The notes below the pieces were generated by a model. That model saw only the letters and a program-made list of their open reading frames with translations. It had not been told where the DNA came from and did no database searches. The position numbers were made by a program, and so were the translations under genes. 32,433 nucleotides of DNA from CBCPMX01 sp965120355 (lineage in GTDB: Bacteria > Bacillota > Clostridia > Oscillospirales > Oscillospiraceae). Below are positions 1 through 8,494 of this stretch, piece by piece. Where the stretch lies: assembly GCA_965120355.1 (NCBI GenBank), contig CBCPMX010000014.1, forward strand, positions 1 through 32,433, written 5' to 3'. Position 1 is the first letter of the stretch; each line of letters begins with the position of its first letter.

Positions 1-1
1 T

Positions 2-77
<76 letters not shown>

Positions 78-107
78 ATATTTCCGCTGTTCATCGACAG
101 CTCTAAT

Positions 108-136
108 ATAATACCACCCCGTTTCGCGCTTGTCAA
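108..136 (-). promoter_or_regulatory. Sigma-A promoter of the tRNA-Ala gene
   Basis: On the minus strand TTGACA (131-136) is followed after 17 bp by TATTAT (108-113), about 30 bp ahead of the mature tRNA 5' end. Perfect -35, one mismatch in the -10, ideal spacing. Confidence 0.8.
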
Positions 137-166
137 GCATTATTTTTCTTTTTCCCCGGTTTCTAT

Positions 167-195
167 TTGAGAGATTACAGAAGATGTGCTATAAT
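167..195 (+). promoter_or_regulatory. Sigma-A promoter of the radical SAM gene
   Basis: TTGAGA (167-172), 17-bp spacer, then TATAAT (190-195) with an extended -10 TG dinucleotide at 187-188. It lies 64 bp upstream of the start at 260 and is back-to-back with the tRNA promoter. Confidence 0.75.
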
Positions 196-259
196 AGCCA
201 GCAAATGAAAGCCACACCTTCCGCGGCACTTTCACTTTACAAGAAATCGAGGCGAAATT

Positions 260-2101
260 ATGGGCGAAACAGCCATGTTTGACCGGATCTTACGAAAGGT
301 CCAGAAGCCGGCCCGCTATGTGGGCGGCGAATACAATCAGGTCGTCAAGGACAAAACTCAAGTGGATGTGCGGGTGGCCTTTTGCTTCCCGGACACCTAT
401 GAAATCGGCATGTCCAATCTGGGCATGCGGATTCTCTACGGCATTATGAACGAGATGCCCAATGTGTGGTGCGAGCGGGCCTTCGCCCCCTGGGGCGATA
501 TGGAGCAGCAAATGCGCCAGCACCAGATTCCCCTCTATGCTCTGGAAAGCCATGATCCCCTCACTGACTTTGATCTGGTGGCATTTTCCGTGGGCTACGA
601 GATGAGCTATACCAACATTCTCAATATGCTGGATCTGGCGGGCATCCCCCTGCGGGCCAAGGATCGGACGGAGCTGAAGGGCCTGGTCTTTGCCGGCGGC
701 ACCTGCATGTACAATCCGGAGCCGCTGGCGGAGTTCCTGGACTTCTGCTCCCTGGGCGAGGGCGAAGATCTGACGGTGGAAATTCTGGAGCTCTACGCCA
801 AAGCCAAAAAGGCCGGATGGAGCAAACATCAGTTTCTGCTGGAGGTCTCCAAGCTGGACGGCGTCTACGTGCCCGCTTTTTACGAGCACACCTACCACGC
901 CGACGGCACCATCGCGGCGATCACACCCAAATATGGCGCGCCCACCACGGTGACCAAACGCATCGTTCAGGACATGGATCACGCCTACTTCCCCACCAAA
1001 AGCATCATTCCCTCCACGGAGATCGTCCATGACCGCACTACCATTGAGGTGTTCCGGGGCTGTATCCGGGGCTGCCGGTTCTGCCAGGCCGGCTACTGCT
1101 ACCGCCCCGTCCGGGCCAAGAGCCCCGACGTGCTGGTGGCGCAGGCCATCGCCTCCCTGGAAGACGCAGGCTATCAGGAGATCACCCTGTCCAGCCTGTC
1201 CACCTCCGACTACAAGCGGCTGCCGGAGTTTGCCGACCGGATGCTGGACTACTGCCTGCCCCGGAACATCAACCTGAGCCTGCCCTCCCTGCGGGCCGAC
1301 AATTTCTCCATGGAGCTGATGCAGAAGATCCAGAAGGTCCGCAAAAGCGGCCTGACCTTTGCGCCGGAGGCCGGTACCCAGCGTCTCCGGGACGCCATCA
1401 ACAAAAACGTCACTGAGGAAGACGTGCTGCGTTCCTGCGCCACGGCCTTTGCCGGCGGCTGGAGCAATGTAAAGCTGTATTTCATGCTGGGCCTGCCCAC
1501 GGAGACGGACGAAGATGTCCTGGGCATTGCGGATCTGGCCTACAAGGTCTACCAGACCTGGCGGGCGCATTCCCCCAACCGGAAGCGCGGCTGCACCATC
1601 ACCCTCTCCACCTCCTTCTTCGTGCCCAAGCCCAATACGCCCTTCCAGTGGGAGGCCCAGATTCCGCCGGAGGAATACATGCGCCGCCAGCGGCTTTTGA
1701 AGGACGCGCTGAAAACCCGCGCCATCTCCTACCACTGGCATGAATCCAACGTCAGCTTCCTGGAGGCGGTGCTGGCCCGCGGCGACCGGAAGCTGTGCGA
1801 TGTGCTGGAGACTGCCGTCCGCAATGGCGCAAAGCTGGACGGCTGGAACGAGTATTTCAACTATGACATCTGGATGGACGCCTTTGCCCAGTGCGGGGTG
1901 GATCCGAAATTCTACGCCCAGCGAACCTACGGCAAAGATGAAATCTTCCCGTGGCAGACCATCTCCGTCGGCGTCCGCCGGGACTTCCTGTGGCACGAGC
2001 GGGAGCTGGCCCACCAGTCTGTCGTCTCTCCGGACTGCCGGAAACAGTGCACGGGCTGCGGCGCCAATCTACTGTATAAACGAGGTGTATGCGATGAATA
2101 G
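260..2101 (+). CDS. B12-binding-domain radical SAM protein, TIGR03960 family
   Basis: A 613-residue protein with an N-terminal cobalamin-binding-like region (about 30-200) and a radical SAM core starting with Cys268, Cys272 and Cys275 in the arrangement CX3CX2C, which would hold the S-adenosylmethionine-cleaving 4Fe-4S cluster. A Cys-rich tail (CRKQCTGCG) closes the protein. The start follows GAGGCG by 5 nt and lies behind a good sigma-A promoter; Met6 is a weaker alternative start. The family is common in Clostridia, where it is paired with, and sometimes fused to, a DUF2344 protein, as here: the two reading frames overlap by 8 bp. Its substrate is not established, and I do not assign one. 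The large open frame on the opposite strand is a GC-rich shadow. Confidence 0.9.
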   Translation: MGETAMFDRILRKVQKPARYVGGEYNQVVKDKTQVDVRVAFCFPDTYEIGMSNLGMRILYGIMNEMPNVWCERAFAPWGDMEQQMRQHQIPLYALESHDPLTDFDLVAFSVGYEMSYTNILNMLDLAGIPLRAKDRTELKGLVFAGGTCMYNPEPLAEFLDFCSLGEGEDLTVEILELYAKAKKAGWSKHQFLLEVSKLDGVYVPAFYEHTYHADGTIAAITPKYGAPTTVTKRIVQDMDHAYFPTKSIIPSTEIVHDRTTIEVFRGCIRGCRFCQAGYCYRPVRAKSPDVLVAQAIASLEDAGYQEITLSSLSTSDYKRLPEFADRMLDYCLPRNINLSLPSLRADNFSMELMQKIQKVRKSGLTFAPEAGTQRLRDAINKNVTEEDVLRSCATAFAGGWSNVKLYFMLGLPTETDEDVLGIADLAYKVYQTWRAHSPNRKRGCTITLSTSFFVPKPNTPFQWEAQIPPEEYMRRQRLLKDALKTRAISYHWHESNVSFLEAVLARGDRKLCDVLETAVRNGAKLDGWNEYFNYDIWMDAFAQCGVDPKFYAQRTYGKDEIFPWQTISVGVRRDFLWHERELAHQSVVSPDCRKQCTGCGANLLYKRGVCDE

Positions 2102-2753
2102 ACTGCTGTTTGAAAAAACGGGCATCGCCGTCTACCTGTCCCATCTGGACACCATGCGGCAATTCCAGCGCTGTTTTCTGCGGGCGGGGCTCCATCTGAA
2201 GCACACGGAAGGATTTCACCGCCACGCCATTGTCTCCATCGCCCTGCCCCTGTCCGTGGGCACCTCCAGCCAGTGCGAACTGCTGGACTTCACCCTGGAG
2301 GACACAGACACGGCCCTGGAGGATGTGCCAGCGCGGCTGAACGCCGCCTTTCCCACCGGTCTCCGGGCCCTGAAAGCCTATGACAGTCCGCGAAAAATCA
2401 AGGAGCTTACGTATTTACAGGCCCAAGTGCAGCTGGAATATGACAACGGCATCCCCGACGGGACGGAAGCGGCGCTGGCAGACCTCTACGCCCGGGACGA
2501 AATTCTGGTGGAAAAAAAGAGCAAAAAAGGCCCCATACAGGCCGATATCCGCCCCATGATCCGCTCTGTCGCGCCGGTGCGGCTGTCCGACCGGCTCCTG
2601 CGGCTGGACTGTGTGGTCTGCGCCCAGAATCCATCGTTGAATCCGGATCTGCTGGCGGCGGCAGTGGTGCGCCATCTGCCGCAATATGCCCCTGATTTTT
2701 ACAAGACACACCGGGTAGAGGTCCTGGACGCAGCGGGGAAGGTGTTCCGCTGA
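2094..2753 (+). CDS. DUF2344 (TIGR03936 family) protein, partner of the upstream radical SAM protein
   Basis: A 219-residue protein starting MNRLLFEKTG. Its N-terminal motif 'LSHLDTMRQFQRCFLRAGL' (about residues 14-32) is the family hallmark. The ATG at 2094 overlaps the end of the radical SAM gene by 8 bp, so translation is probably coupled; the longer open frame beginning upstream within that gene is not real. In other bacteria this domain is fused to the C terminus of the radical SAM protein, which suggests a physical complex. Biochemical function is unknown. No clear terminator follows before the T-box promoter. Confidence 0.88.
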   Translation: MNRLLFEKTGIAVYLSHLDTMRQFQRCFLRAGLHLKHTEGFHRHAIVSIALPLSVGTSSQCELLDFTLEDTDTALEDVPARLNAAFPTGLRALKAYDSPRKIKELTYLQAQVQLEYDNGIPDGTEAALADLYARDEILVEKKSKKGPIQADIRPMIRSVAPVRLSDRLLRLDCVVCAQNPSLNPDLLAAAVVRHLPQYAPDFYKTHRVEVLDAAGKVFR

Positions 2754-2812
2754 TTTGTACAATTTGCCGTGATGGCGCTCCCGCATACAGGTGAAATTTT
2801 GCAGGTTTCCCA

Positions 2813-2841
2813 TTGACAAATTGTATATGGCGATTTATAAT
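2813..2841 (+). promoter_or_regulatory. Sigma-A promoter of the aspS2-gatCAB T-box operon
   Basis: TTGACA (2813-2818), 17-bp spacer and TATAAT (2836-2841): both hexamers are perfect consensus. It lies about 20 bp upstream of the T-box stem I, so regulation probably acts after initiation. Confidence 0.9.
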
Positions 2842-2863
2842 TGCAAATAATTCTAAAAGCAAA

Positions 2864-3131
2864 GGCGATGAACAAGAGCGCCCCAAAGAGCTTTGACAGA
2901 GAACCGGCGTCACCGGCTGTAAGCGCCGTCCAAAGGGACTTGGGAACCGTAACACTTGGGAGCCGGCCGGTTGAAACCAGTTCTGTGCGGTAAGCCGGCA
3001 CGTGTCGCGTGCGTTAAACGCTTCGAGAGGTCGCAAAGGCGCGGCAATCCAGGGTGGTACCGCGGGTTTCGTGTGTCTTTCTGTCGAGATACAGCGCCCG
3101 TCCCGGGAATTTTCCGGGACGGGCGCTTTTT
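2864..3131 (+). promoter_or_regulatory. T-box riboswitch, probable tRNA-Asn specifier
   Basis: The stretch has the T-box layout. Stem I starts with GGC and a kink-turn-like GATGA (2864-2871) pairing with GGGA-GCC near 2958-2964. The distal part carries AGAGAACC and CTGTAAG elements near 2899-2925. The T-box sequence AGGGTGGTACCGCGG is at 3051-3065. Folding CAAG/CTTG and CCCAA/TTGGG around the internal loop leaves the 3' strand AACCGTAACA, where AAC (2951-2953) followed by A is in the canonical specifier position, an Asn codon. GAAC at 2944-2947 lies in the same loop and could offer a second or alternative reading. The T-box pairs with an uncharged tRNA end and competes with the terminator at 3094-3131, so low charged tRNA-Asn should turn on the downstream genes. 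Confidence 0.93.
3094..3131 (+). terminator. T-box expression-platform terminator
   Basis: Thirteen-base arm GCGCCCGTCCCGG, loop GAATTTT, matching arm CCGGGACGGGCGC, then TTTTT. It stands just downstream of the T-box sequence and 37 bp before the aspS start, as expected for the regulated terminator. Confidence 0.92.
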
Positions 3132-3167
3132 GCCGTTCCGGAGCCACAGGAAAGGACGGTTTTCGAC

Positions 3168-4481
3168 ATGAAAAAAATGCAGGGTTTGACCAAAACAGCG
3201 CGCATTGAAGCGCAGCAGCTGGCGGAATTCGTGGGCCAGCGCGTTCAGCTCCATGGCGCAGTCCACTCCATCCGGGACATGGGCGGCTTCACATTCCTGA
3301 CGCTGCGGAAAAAGGACGCCATCGTGCAATGCGTCTGTTCCGACGCGCTGCCGGAGGATCTGACAGAGGAATGTACCGTGATTGTCACCGGCAATGTACG
3401 GGAGGAATCCCGGGCTCCCGGCGGATATGAGGTGGAGCTGACCGCAGTGGAAATTCTCTCCTCCCCCGCCGCGGCGCTGCCGGTGCCGGTCCACAAATGG
3501 AAGATGAATTTGAACCTGGACACGGATCTGAACCTGCGCCCCGTGACCCTGCGGAACCTGCGGGAGCGGAGCATCTTCAAGATCCAGGAGGGCCTGGTGC
3601 GGGGCTTCCGGGAATTTCTCACCGGCGAAGGCTTTACGGAGATTCACACTCCCAAAATCCAGGCCAAGGGCGCTGAGGGCGGCTCCAACATCTTTAAGCT
3701 GGACTATTTCCACAAGCGGGCGTATCTGGCCCAAAGCCCCCAGTTTTACAAGCAGATGATGGTGGGCGTCTACGAGCGGGTCTTTGAAACTGCGCCGGTG
3801 TTCCGGGCGGAAAAGCACGCCACAGTTCGCCATCTGAACGAATACACCAGTCTGGACTTTGAAGTGGGGTATATTTCCTCTTTTGAAGACGTGATGCAGA
3901 TGGAAACAGCCATGCTCCAGTACACCTTTGCGCTTCTGGGCCGGGAGTACGCCGCCGATCTGCAGCGGCTGAACGCAGAGCTGCCGGACGTGTCCGAGAT
4001 CCCTGCCGTGCGCTTCGACGAAGCCAAGCGGCTGGCCTCGGAAAAATACGGCCGTCCCATCCGCAATCCCTACGACCTGGAGCCGGAGGAGGAAGTGGCC
4101 ATCGGCCGCTATTTCCAGGAGGAATGCGGCAGCGACTTTGTGTTTATCACCCACTATCCGTCCAAAAAACGGCCTTTCTACGCCATGGACGACCCGGCCG
4201 ACCCGCGATTCACCCTGTCCTTCGACCTGCTGTTCCGGGGCATGGAGATCACGACCGGCGGTCAGCGCATTCACGACTATCACATGCTGGTGGACAAAAT
4301 GCGCAGCCGCGACATGGACCCGGCAGACGTGCCGTCCTATCTGATGGCCTTTCAGTACGGCATGCCGCCCCACGGCGGTCTGGGCATCGGCCTGGAACGG
4401 CTGACCATGCGGCTGTTGGGCCTGCAAAACGTGCGGGAAAGCACCCTGTTCCCCAGAGATCTGCACCGTCTGGAACCGTAA
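3168..4481 (+). CDS. aspS: Aspartyl-tRNA synthetase, archaeal/non-discriminating type (AspRS2)
   Basis: A 437-residue class IIb synthetase that charges tRNA-Asp and, if non-discriminating, mischarges tRNA-Asn with aspartate. An N-terminal OB-fold anticodon domain (about 15-105) precedes the catalytic core: QSPQFYKQMM near 189-198, motif 2 around FRAEKHATVRHLNEYTSLDFE (212-232), and motif 3 GLGIGLERL near 405. It lacks the GAD insertion of ordinary bacterial AspRS, and its length matches the archaeal-type enzymes. The ATG at 3168 has AGGAAAGGAC upstream; the longer open frame would start inside the T-box terminator. Being followed directly by gatCAB behind an Asn-type T-box argues for the non-discriminating role. 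A separate discriminating AspRS probably exists elsewhere (inference). Confidence 0.93.
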   Translation: MKKMQGLTKTARIEAQQLAEFVGQRVQLHGAVHSIRDMGGFTFLTLRKKDAIVQCVCSDALPEDLTEECTVIVTGNVREESRAPGGYEVELTAVEILSSPAAALPVPVHKWKMNLNLDTDLNLRPVTLRNLRERSIFKIQEGLVRGFREFLTGEGFTEIHTPKIQAKGAEGGSNIFKLDYFHKRAYLAQSPQFYKQMMVGVYERVFETAPVFRAEKHATVRHLNEYTSLDFEVGYISSFEDVMQMETAMLQYTFALLGREYAADLQRLNAELPDVSEIPAVRFDEAKRLASEKYGRPIRNPYDLEPEEEVAIGRYFQEECGSDFVFITHYPSKKRPFYAMDDPADPRFTLSFDLLFRGMEITTGGQRIHDYHMLVDKMRSRDMDPADVPSYLMAFQYGMPPHGGLGIGLERLTMRLLGLQNVRESTLFPRDLHRLEP

Positions 4482-4497
4482 ACAAGGAGGAACTGCC

Positions 4498-4785
4498 ATG
4501 ATGATCACCGACGAAATGCTGGACTATGTTGCGGAACTGAGCCGCCTGAATATTGAGGATCACAGCCGTGAAAAGCTCCGGGCCGATCTGGCCGGCATCA
4601 TCGGCCACATGGATCTGCTGGCCGAGGTGGACACTACCGATGTGGAGGCCATGAGCCACGTATTCCGTATCACCAACGTGACCCGCGAGGACGAGGTCCT
4701 GCCCTCCCGCCCCCGGGAAGACCTGCTGGCCAACGCGCCAAAGCAGGACGGCAGCGGATTCCTGGTTCCCAGGGCCGTAGAGTAA
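4498..4785 (+). CDS. gatC: Asp-tRNA(Asn)/Glu-tRNA(Gln) amidotransferase subunit C
   Basis: A 95-residue GatC with the typical 'YVAELSRLNI' opening helix and a C-terminal 'R.D.....DREDLLANAPK..G.FLVPR'-like segment. In the complex it wraps around the GatA-GatB interface and stabilises GatA. AAGGAGG lies 8-9 nt upstream of the ATG at 4498; a second ATG follows immediately at 4501 and either could be used. It sits 16 bp after aspS and 12 bp before gatA in one transcription unit. Confidence 0.93.
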   Translation: MMITDEMLDYVAELSRLNIEDHSREKLRADLAGIIGHMDLLAEVDTTDVEAMSHVFRITNVTREDEVLPSRPREDLLANAPKQDGSGFLVPRAVE

Positions 4786-4797
4786 GGAGGCAGTACC

Positions 4798-6267
4798 ATG
4801 GAATTGACAACGATGACAGCCCTGGAGCTGGGGCGCGCCATTCAGGCTGGCCAGACCACCTCCGTCCAGGCGGTAGAGGCTGTGTTGGACGCAGCTCGAG
4901 CCACCCAATCGCTCAACGCTTACGCCCATCTGGACACAGAGCGGGCACTGCACCTGGCCCAGCAGGCCGACCGGGCCATTGCCGCCGGCACCCTGACCGG
5001 GCCCCTGGCCGGTGTGCCCATCGCCATCAAGGACAACATCTGTGAAAATGGCGTACTCACCACCTGCGCCTCCAAAATTCTGGAGGGCTTCCGTCCCCCC
5101 TATGACGCCACGGTTCTGGAAAAGCTGCTGGCGGCGGGCATGGTGCCGGTGGGGAAAGCCAATATGGACGAATTCGCCATGGGCTCCACCACGGAGACCT
5201 CGTATTACGGCCCCACCCGGAACCCGTGGAACCCGGATCACGTCCCCGGCGGCTCCTCCGGCGGCGCGGCGGCGGCAGTGGCGGCCAGAAGCGCCGTGTG
5301 TGCCCTGGGCTCCGACACCGGCGGCTCCATCCGCCAGCCCGCGTCTTTCTGCGGCATCACAGGCATGAAGCCCACCTACGGCACGGTCTCCCGCTACGGC
5401 CTGATTGCCTACGCCTCCTCCTTGGATCAAATCGGCCCCATGGCCAAGGATGCCGCCGACTGCGCTGCCATTCTGGACATCATCTCCGGCAAGGATCCCA
5501 AGGACGCCACCAGCCTGGACCGGACCCCACCGGCGTATCTCGCCAATCTCACCACCGAAATTGCCGGCCTGCGGGTGGGACTGCCGGAGGAGTGCTTTGG
5601 CGACGGTCTGGCTCCGGAGGTGCGGGATGGGGTGCTGGCCGCCGCGGAAACACTGCAGCGTCTGGGGGCTACGGTAGAACGATTCCCCATGCCGTGGCTC
5701 AAATATGCGGTGCCCACCTACTACATTCTTGCCACCGCCGAGGCCAGCTCCAACCTGAGCCGTTTTGACGGCGTCAAGTACGGCTATCGCGCAGAAGATT
5801 ACGAAGATCTCACCGGCCTGTACTGCAAAACCCGCACCGAGGGGTTCGGCGAAGAAGTCCGCCGCCGCATTCTGCTGGGGACCTTTGTCCTCTCCACCGG
5901 CTACTACGACGCCTACTACAAAAAGGCCCTCCAGGTGAAGAAGGTCATTCACGACGGGTTTAACGCCGCCTTTGCAAATTATGATCTGATCCTCTGCCCC
6001 GCCGCCCCCACCACGGCTCCACGCCTGGGCGAGAGCCTGTCGGATCCCTTGAAGATGTACCTCAGCGACATTTTCACCGTTTCAGTGAACCTGGCCGGCC
6101 TGCCCGGCATCAGCGTCCCCTGCGGCTTCGACGGGCAAGGCCTGCCCATTGGCGCGCAGTTTATCGGCGCGCCGCTGCAGGAGCAGATGCTGCTCAATGC
6201 GGCCCACGCCTATCAACAGGCCACAGACTATCACCGGCGGCAGCCCGCCGTGGCGAAAGGAGTGTAA
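4798..6267 (+). CDS. gatA: Asp-tRNA(Asn)/Glu-tRNA(Gln) amidotransferase subunit A
   Basis: A 489-residue amidase-signature enzyme that releases ammonia from glutamine or asparagine for GatB. The catalytic Ser-cis-Ser-Lys triad is visible: Lys78 in AIKDN, Ser153 in the GGSSGG run and Ser177 in DTGGSIRQP. These are almost exactly the positions in characterised GatA proteins, and the length is normal. The ATG at 4798 follows TAAGGAGG by 7 nt, with the SD overlapping the gatC stop. Residues beyond 400 hold the usual NLAGLPGISVP segment. Confidence 0.96.
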   Translation: MELTTMTALELGRAIQAGQTTSVQAVEAVLDAARATQSLNAYAHLDTERALHLAQQADRAIAAGTLTGPLAGVPIAIKDNICENGVLTTCASKILEGFRPPYDATVLEKLLAAGMVPVGKANMDEFAMGSTTETSYYGPTRNPWNPDHVPGGSSGGAAAAVAARSAVCALGSDTGGSIRQPASFCGITGMKPTYGTVSRYGLIAYASSLDQIGPMAKDAADCAAILDIISGKDPKDATSLDRTPPAYLANLTTEIAGLRVGLPEECFGDGLAPEVRDGVLAAAETLQRLGATVERFPMPWLKYAVPTYYILATAEASSNLSRFDGVKYGYRAEDYEDLTGLYCKTRTEGFGEEVRRRILLGTFVLSTGYYDAYYKKALQVKKVIHDGFNAAFANYDLILCPAAPTTAPRLGESLSDPLKMYLSDIFTVSVNLAGLPGISVPCGFDGQGLPIGAQFIGAPLQEQMLLNAAHAYQQATDYHRRQPAVAKGV

Positions 6268-6271
6268 GCAG

Positions 6272-7705
6272 ATGCGTTGGGAAACGGTTATCGGTCTGGA
6301 GACCCATGTGGAGCTGGCCACAAAGACAAAGATTTTCTGCGGCTGCACCACCGAATTCGGAGGCGCGCCCAATACCCACTGCTGCCCCGTCTGCACCGGA
6401 ATGCCGGGCGCCCTGCCTGTGCTGAACAAAAAGGTGGTAGAATACGCAGTGAAGGCCGGCCTGGCCCTCAACTGCGAGATCACCCGGTACAATAAATTTG
6501 ACCGGAAGAACTATTTCTACCCCGATCTGCCCAAAGCCTATCAGATCTCCCAGCTGTATCTGCCCATTTGCCGCAATGGCCATGTGACCATCGAGGTGGA
6601 CGGGGTCAAAAAGGACATCCGCATCCATGAGATTCACATGGAGGAGGACGCCGGGAAGCTGGTCCACGACCCGTGGACCGAGCAGACCCAGTGCGACTAC
6701 AACCGCTGCGGTGTACCGCTGATTGAGATTGTCACGGAGCCGGATTTTCGCAGCGGAGCGGAGGTGATCGCCTATCTGGAAAAGCTCAAATCCACCCTGG
6801 AATACCTGGGTGTCTCTGACTGCAAGATGCAGGAGGGCTCTCTGCGGGCCGACATCAACTTGTCTGTCCGCCCCGTGGGTCAGGCGGAGTTCGGCACCCG
6901 CACTGAGATGAAGAATATGAACTCCTTCAAGGCCATTGCCCGGGCCATTGACTACGAGGCCCAGCGTCAGATTGAGGTTCTGGAGGACGGCGGCCGCGTC
7001 GTCCAGCAGACCCGCCGCTGGGACGACAACAAGAACCGCAGCACTGCCATGCGTTCGAAAGAAAACGCCCAGGACTACCGCTATTTTCCCGAGCCGGATC
7101 TGCCGCCCCTGGAACTGAGCGAACAGTGGATCGCGTCCATGCGGGACGCCCAGCCGGAAATGGCCGAAGAGAAACAGGCCCGCTACATGGCCGAATACGA
7201 CCTGCCGGAATACGACGCCCGCCTGATCACCGCAGAAAAGGCCCTGGCGGACCTCTTTGAATCGGCGCTGGCTGTGTGCGGTAAGCCCAAGGCCGTCGCC
7301 AACTGGATCATGGGCGACGTGCGTAAGGCCCTGAAGGACCGGGAGCTGGAGGCCAAGGACCTGCTGCTGACGCCGGAGAACCTGGGCCAGATCATCAACC
7401 TGGTGGAGCAGGGCGCCATCAACCGCAAGAGCGGCCAGCAGATCTTTGCCGCCGCCATGGACGGCCCGTTGGACGTGGACGCCTATGTGCAGGAGCACGG
7501 CATGGCCCAGGTCCGGGACACGGGGCTTGTGGAGGAAGTGGTGGACGCCGTCTTTGCCGCGAATCCCCAGAGCATTGCCGACTACAGGGCGGGCAAAACC
7601 AAAGCGTTTGGTTTCCTTGTGGGGCAGACCATGAAGCAGCTCAAGGGCAAAGCCGATCCCAAGCTGGTCAACGAAGTCATTACCGAAAAGCTGGCACAGC
7701 TCTGA
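6272..7705 (+). CDS. gatB: Asp-tRNA(Asn)/Glu-tRNA(Gln) amidotransferase subunit B
   Basis: A 477-residue GatB, the subunit that phosphorylates and amidates the tRNA-bound Asp or Glu. It begins MRWETVIGLETHVEL and shows the family blocks CGC..EFGGAPNTHCCPVC (metal-binding cysteines), 'FDRKNYFYPDLPKAYQISQ' and 'MEEDAGKLVHD', followed by the helical and YqeY-like tail domain. The ATG at 6272 has AAAGGAG upstream and is 4 bp beyond the gatA stop; the longer open frame starting inside gatA is rejected. The last gene of the operon, it is followed by a strong terminator. Confidence 0.96.
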   Translation: MRWETVIGLETHVELATKTKIFCGCTTEFGGAPNTHCCPVCTGMPGALPVLNKKVVEYAVKAGLALNCEITRYNKFDRKNYFYPDLPKAYQISQLYLPICRNGHVTIEVDGVKKDIRIHEIHMEEDAGKLVHDPWTEQTQCDYNRCGVPLIEIVTEPDFRSGAEVIAYLEKLKSTLEYLGVSDCKMQEGSLRADINLSVRPVGQAEFGTRTEMKNMNSFKAIARAIDYEAQRQIEVLEDGGRVVQQTRRWDDNKNRSTAMRSKENAQDYRYFPEPDLPPLELSEQWIASMRDAQPEMAEEKQARYMAEYDLPEYDARLITAEKALADLFESALAVCGKPKAVANWIMGDVRKALKDRELEAKDLLLTPENLGQIINLVEQGAINRKSGQQIFAAAMDGPLDVDAYVQEHGMAQVRDTGLVEEVVDAVFAANPQSIADYRAGKTKAFGFLVGQTMKQLKGKADPKLVNEVITEKLAQL

Positions 7706-7726
7706 AGCCAGTACGGCCAATCAAAA

Positions 7727-7761
7727 AACCGGTGTGATGGGTTTCCATCACACCGGTTTTT
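7727..7761. terminator. Bidirectional terminator between gatB and the FNT gene
   Basis: AAACCGGTGTGATGG pairs perfectly with CCATCACACCGGTTT around a short GTTT loop, with A-rich and T-rich flanks on both sides, so it can end gatB transcription rightward and the FNT gene leftward. Confidence 0.9.
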
Positions 7762-7775
7762 CACGGTTGTACCGC

Positions 7776-8408
7776 CTATACAGCAGCGGCCGCCCGGTCC
7801 CGCAGCTTGCGGCACAGAGGCAGCAGCACGCCGCCCACCGAGTTGCCCAGCGTCATGACCAGGATATACCCCAGCGTTCTGCCGCTCCACTCGCCGGCCA
7901 CGGTAAAATAGAACATATTGGCCACACAGTGCTCAAAGCCAGCGATCACGAACACGCTGACCCCCAGGAACAGGCCCAGGTACTTGCCCAGCTCGTGGGG
8001 ATTATTTTTGTAGTTCTCTACCGCCAGGTAGATCAGAATATTACAGAAAATTGCCAGAATAAACACACTGACCAGGCCGTCGGAAAGCTTGGTCTGGCTG
8101 ACAGAGACCGCCTTTTCCACCACAGCCGTCAGCCGCGTAGCTCGAATGGCGCTGCCGGCCAGAACGGCTCCCACCAGATTTCCAACCCAGATCAACAGGC
8201 ATTGGGCGGTATAAGCAGGCTTGTTGTCAAAGGCATAACAAATTTTCCCCGTATACAGATTCAGGCCGAGACTGCATACGGCAAACAGGCCCACGGAAAA
8301 AAACACAGCTCCCACAACCTTGCTGTCACAGGAAAGATACGCCACGCCGCCGATAGAAATGGCCAGCCCCGCCAAGATGGCGTAGACAAATGTACTCAGA
8401 TGCTTCAT
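7776..8408 (-). CDS. Formate/nitrite transporter (FNT) family channel
   Basis: A 210-residue membrane protein with about six hydrophobic segments and FNT signatures: GNLVGA (about 75-80), 'FCNILIYLAVE' and 'GFEHCVANMFY' near 155-165. FNT pentamers pass small monovalent anions such as formate, nitrite or hydrosulfide; which one cannot be told here. It is shorter than the 250-280 residues of FocA or NirC, mostly at the N terminus. I chose the ATG at 8408 because AAGGAGGAAG stands 7 nt upstream; the longer open frame adds 22 non-hydrophobic residues read from the terminator side. No own promoter is obvious, and the rpsA terminator lies just upstream, so expression may depend partly on readthrough. 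Confidence 0.85.
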   Translation of the reverse strand: MKHLSTFVYAILAGLAISIGGVAYLSCDSKVVGAVFFSVGLFAVCSLGLNLYTGKICYAFDNKPAYTAQCLLIWVGNLVGAVLAGSAIRATRLTAVVEKAVSVSQTKLSDGLVSVFILAIFCNILIYLAVENYKNNPHELGKYLGLFLGVSVFVIAGFEHCVANMFYFTVAGEWSGRTLGYILVMTLGNSVGGVLLPLCRKLRDRAAAAV

Positions 8409-8444
8409 GCAAAACTTCCTCCTTATGCGCCGAACTGTGGCGTG

Positions 8445-8481
8445 CAAAAAATACAGGGGCGCTGCAAGCAGCACCCCTGTA
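8445..8481 (-). terminator. Terminator of the cmk-plsC-ispH/rpsA operon
   Basis: Leftward it reads TACAGGGGTGCTGC, short loop, GCAGCGCCCCTGTA, then TTTTTT, directly after the S1 stop codon. Confidence 0.88.
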
Positions 8482-8494
8482 CAGGACTGGATAC

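Noticed and set aside
290..2014. 574-codon open frame antisense to the radical SAM gene
   Set aside because: Long antisense frames are expected at this GC content; the product has no recognisable domain and the sense gene has promoter, SD and radical SAM motif.
2910..5952. Two overlapping leftward open frames of 532 and 567 codons across aspS-gatC-gatA
   Set aside because: They are shadows of the strongly supported aspS-gatCAB genes, full of low-complexity His/Gly/Gln runs and without family resemblance.
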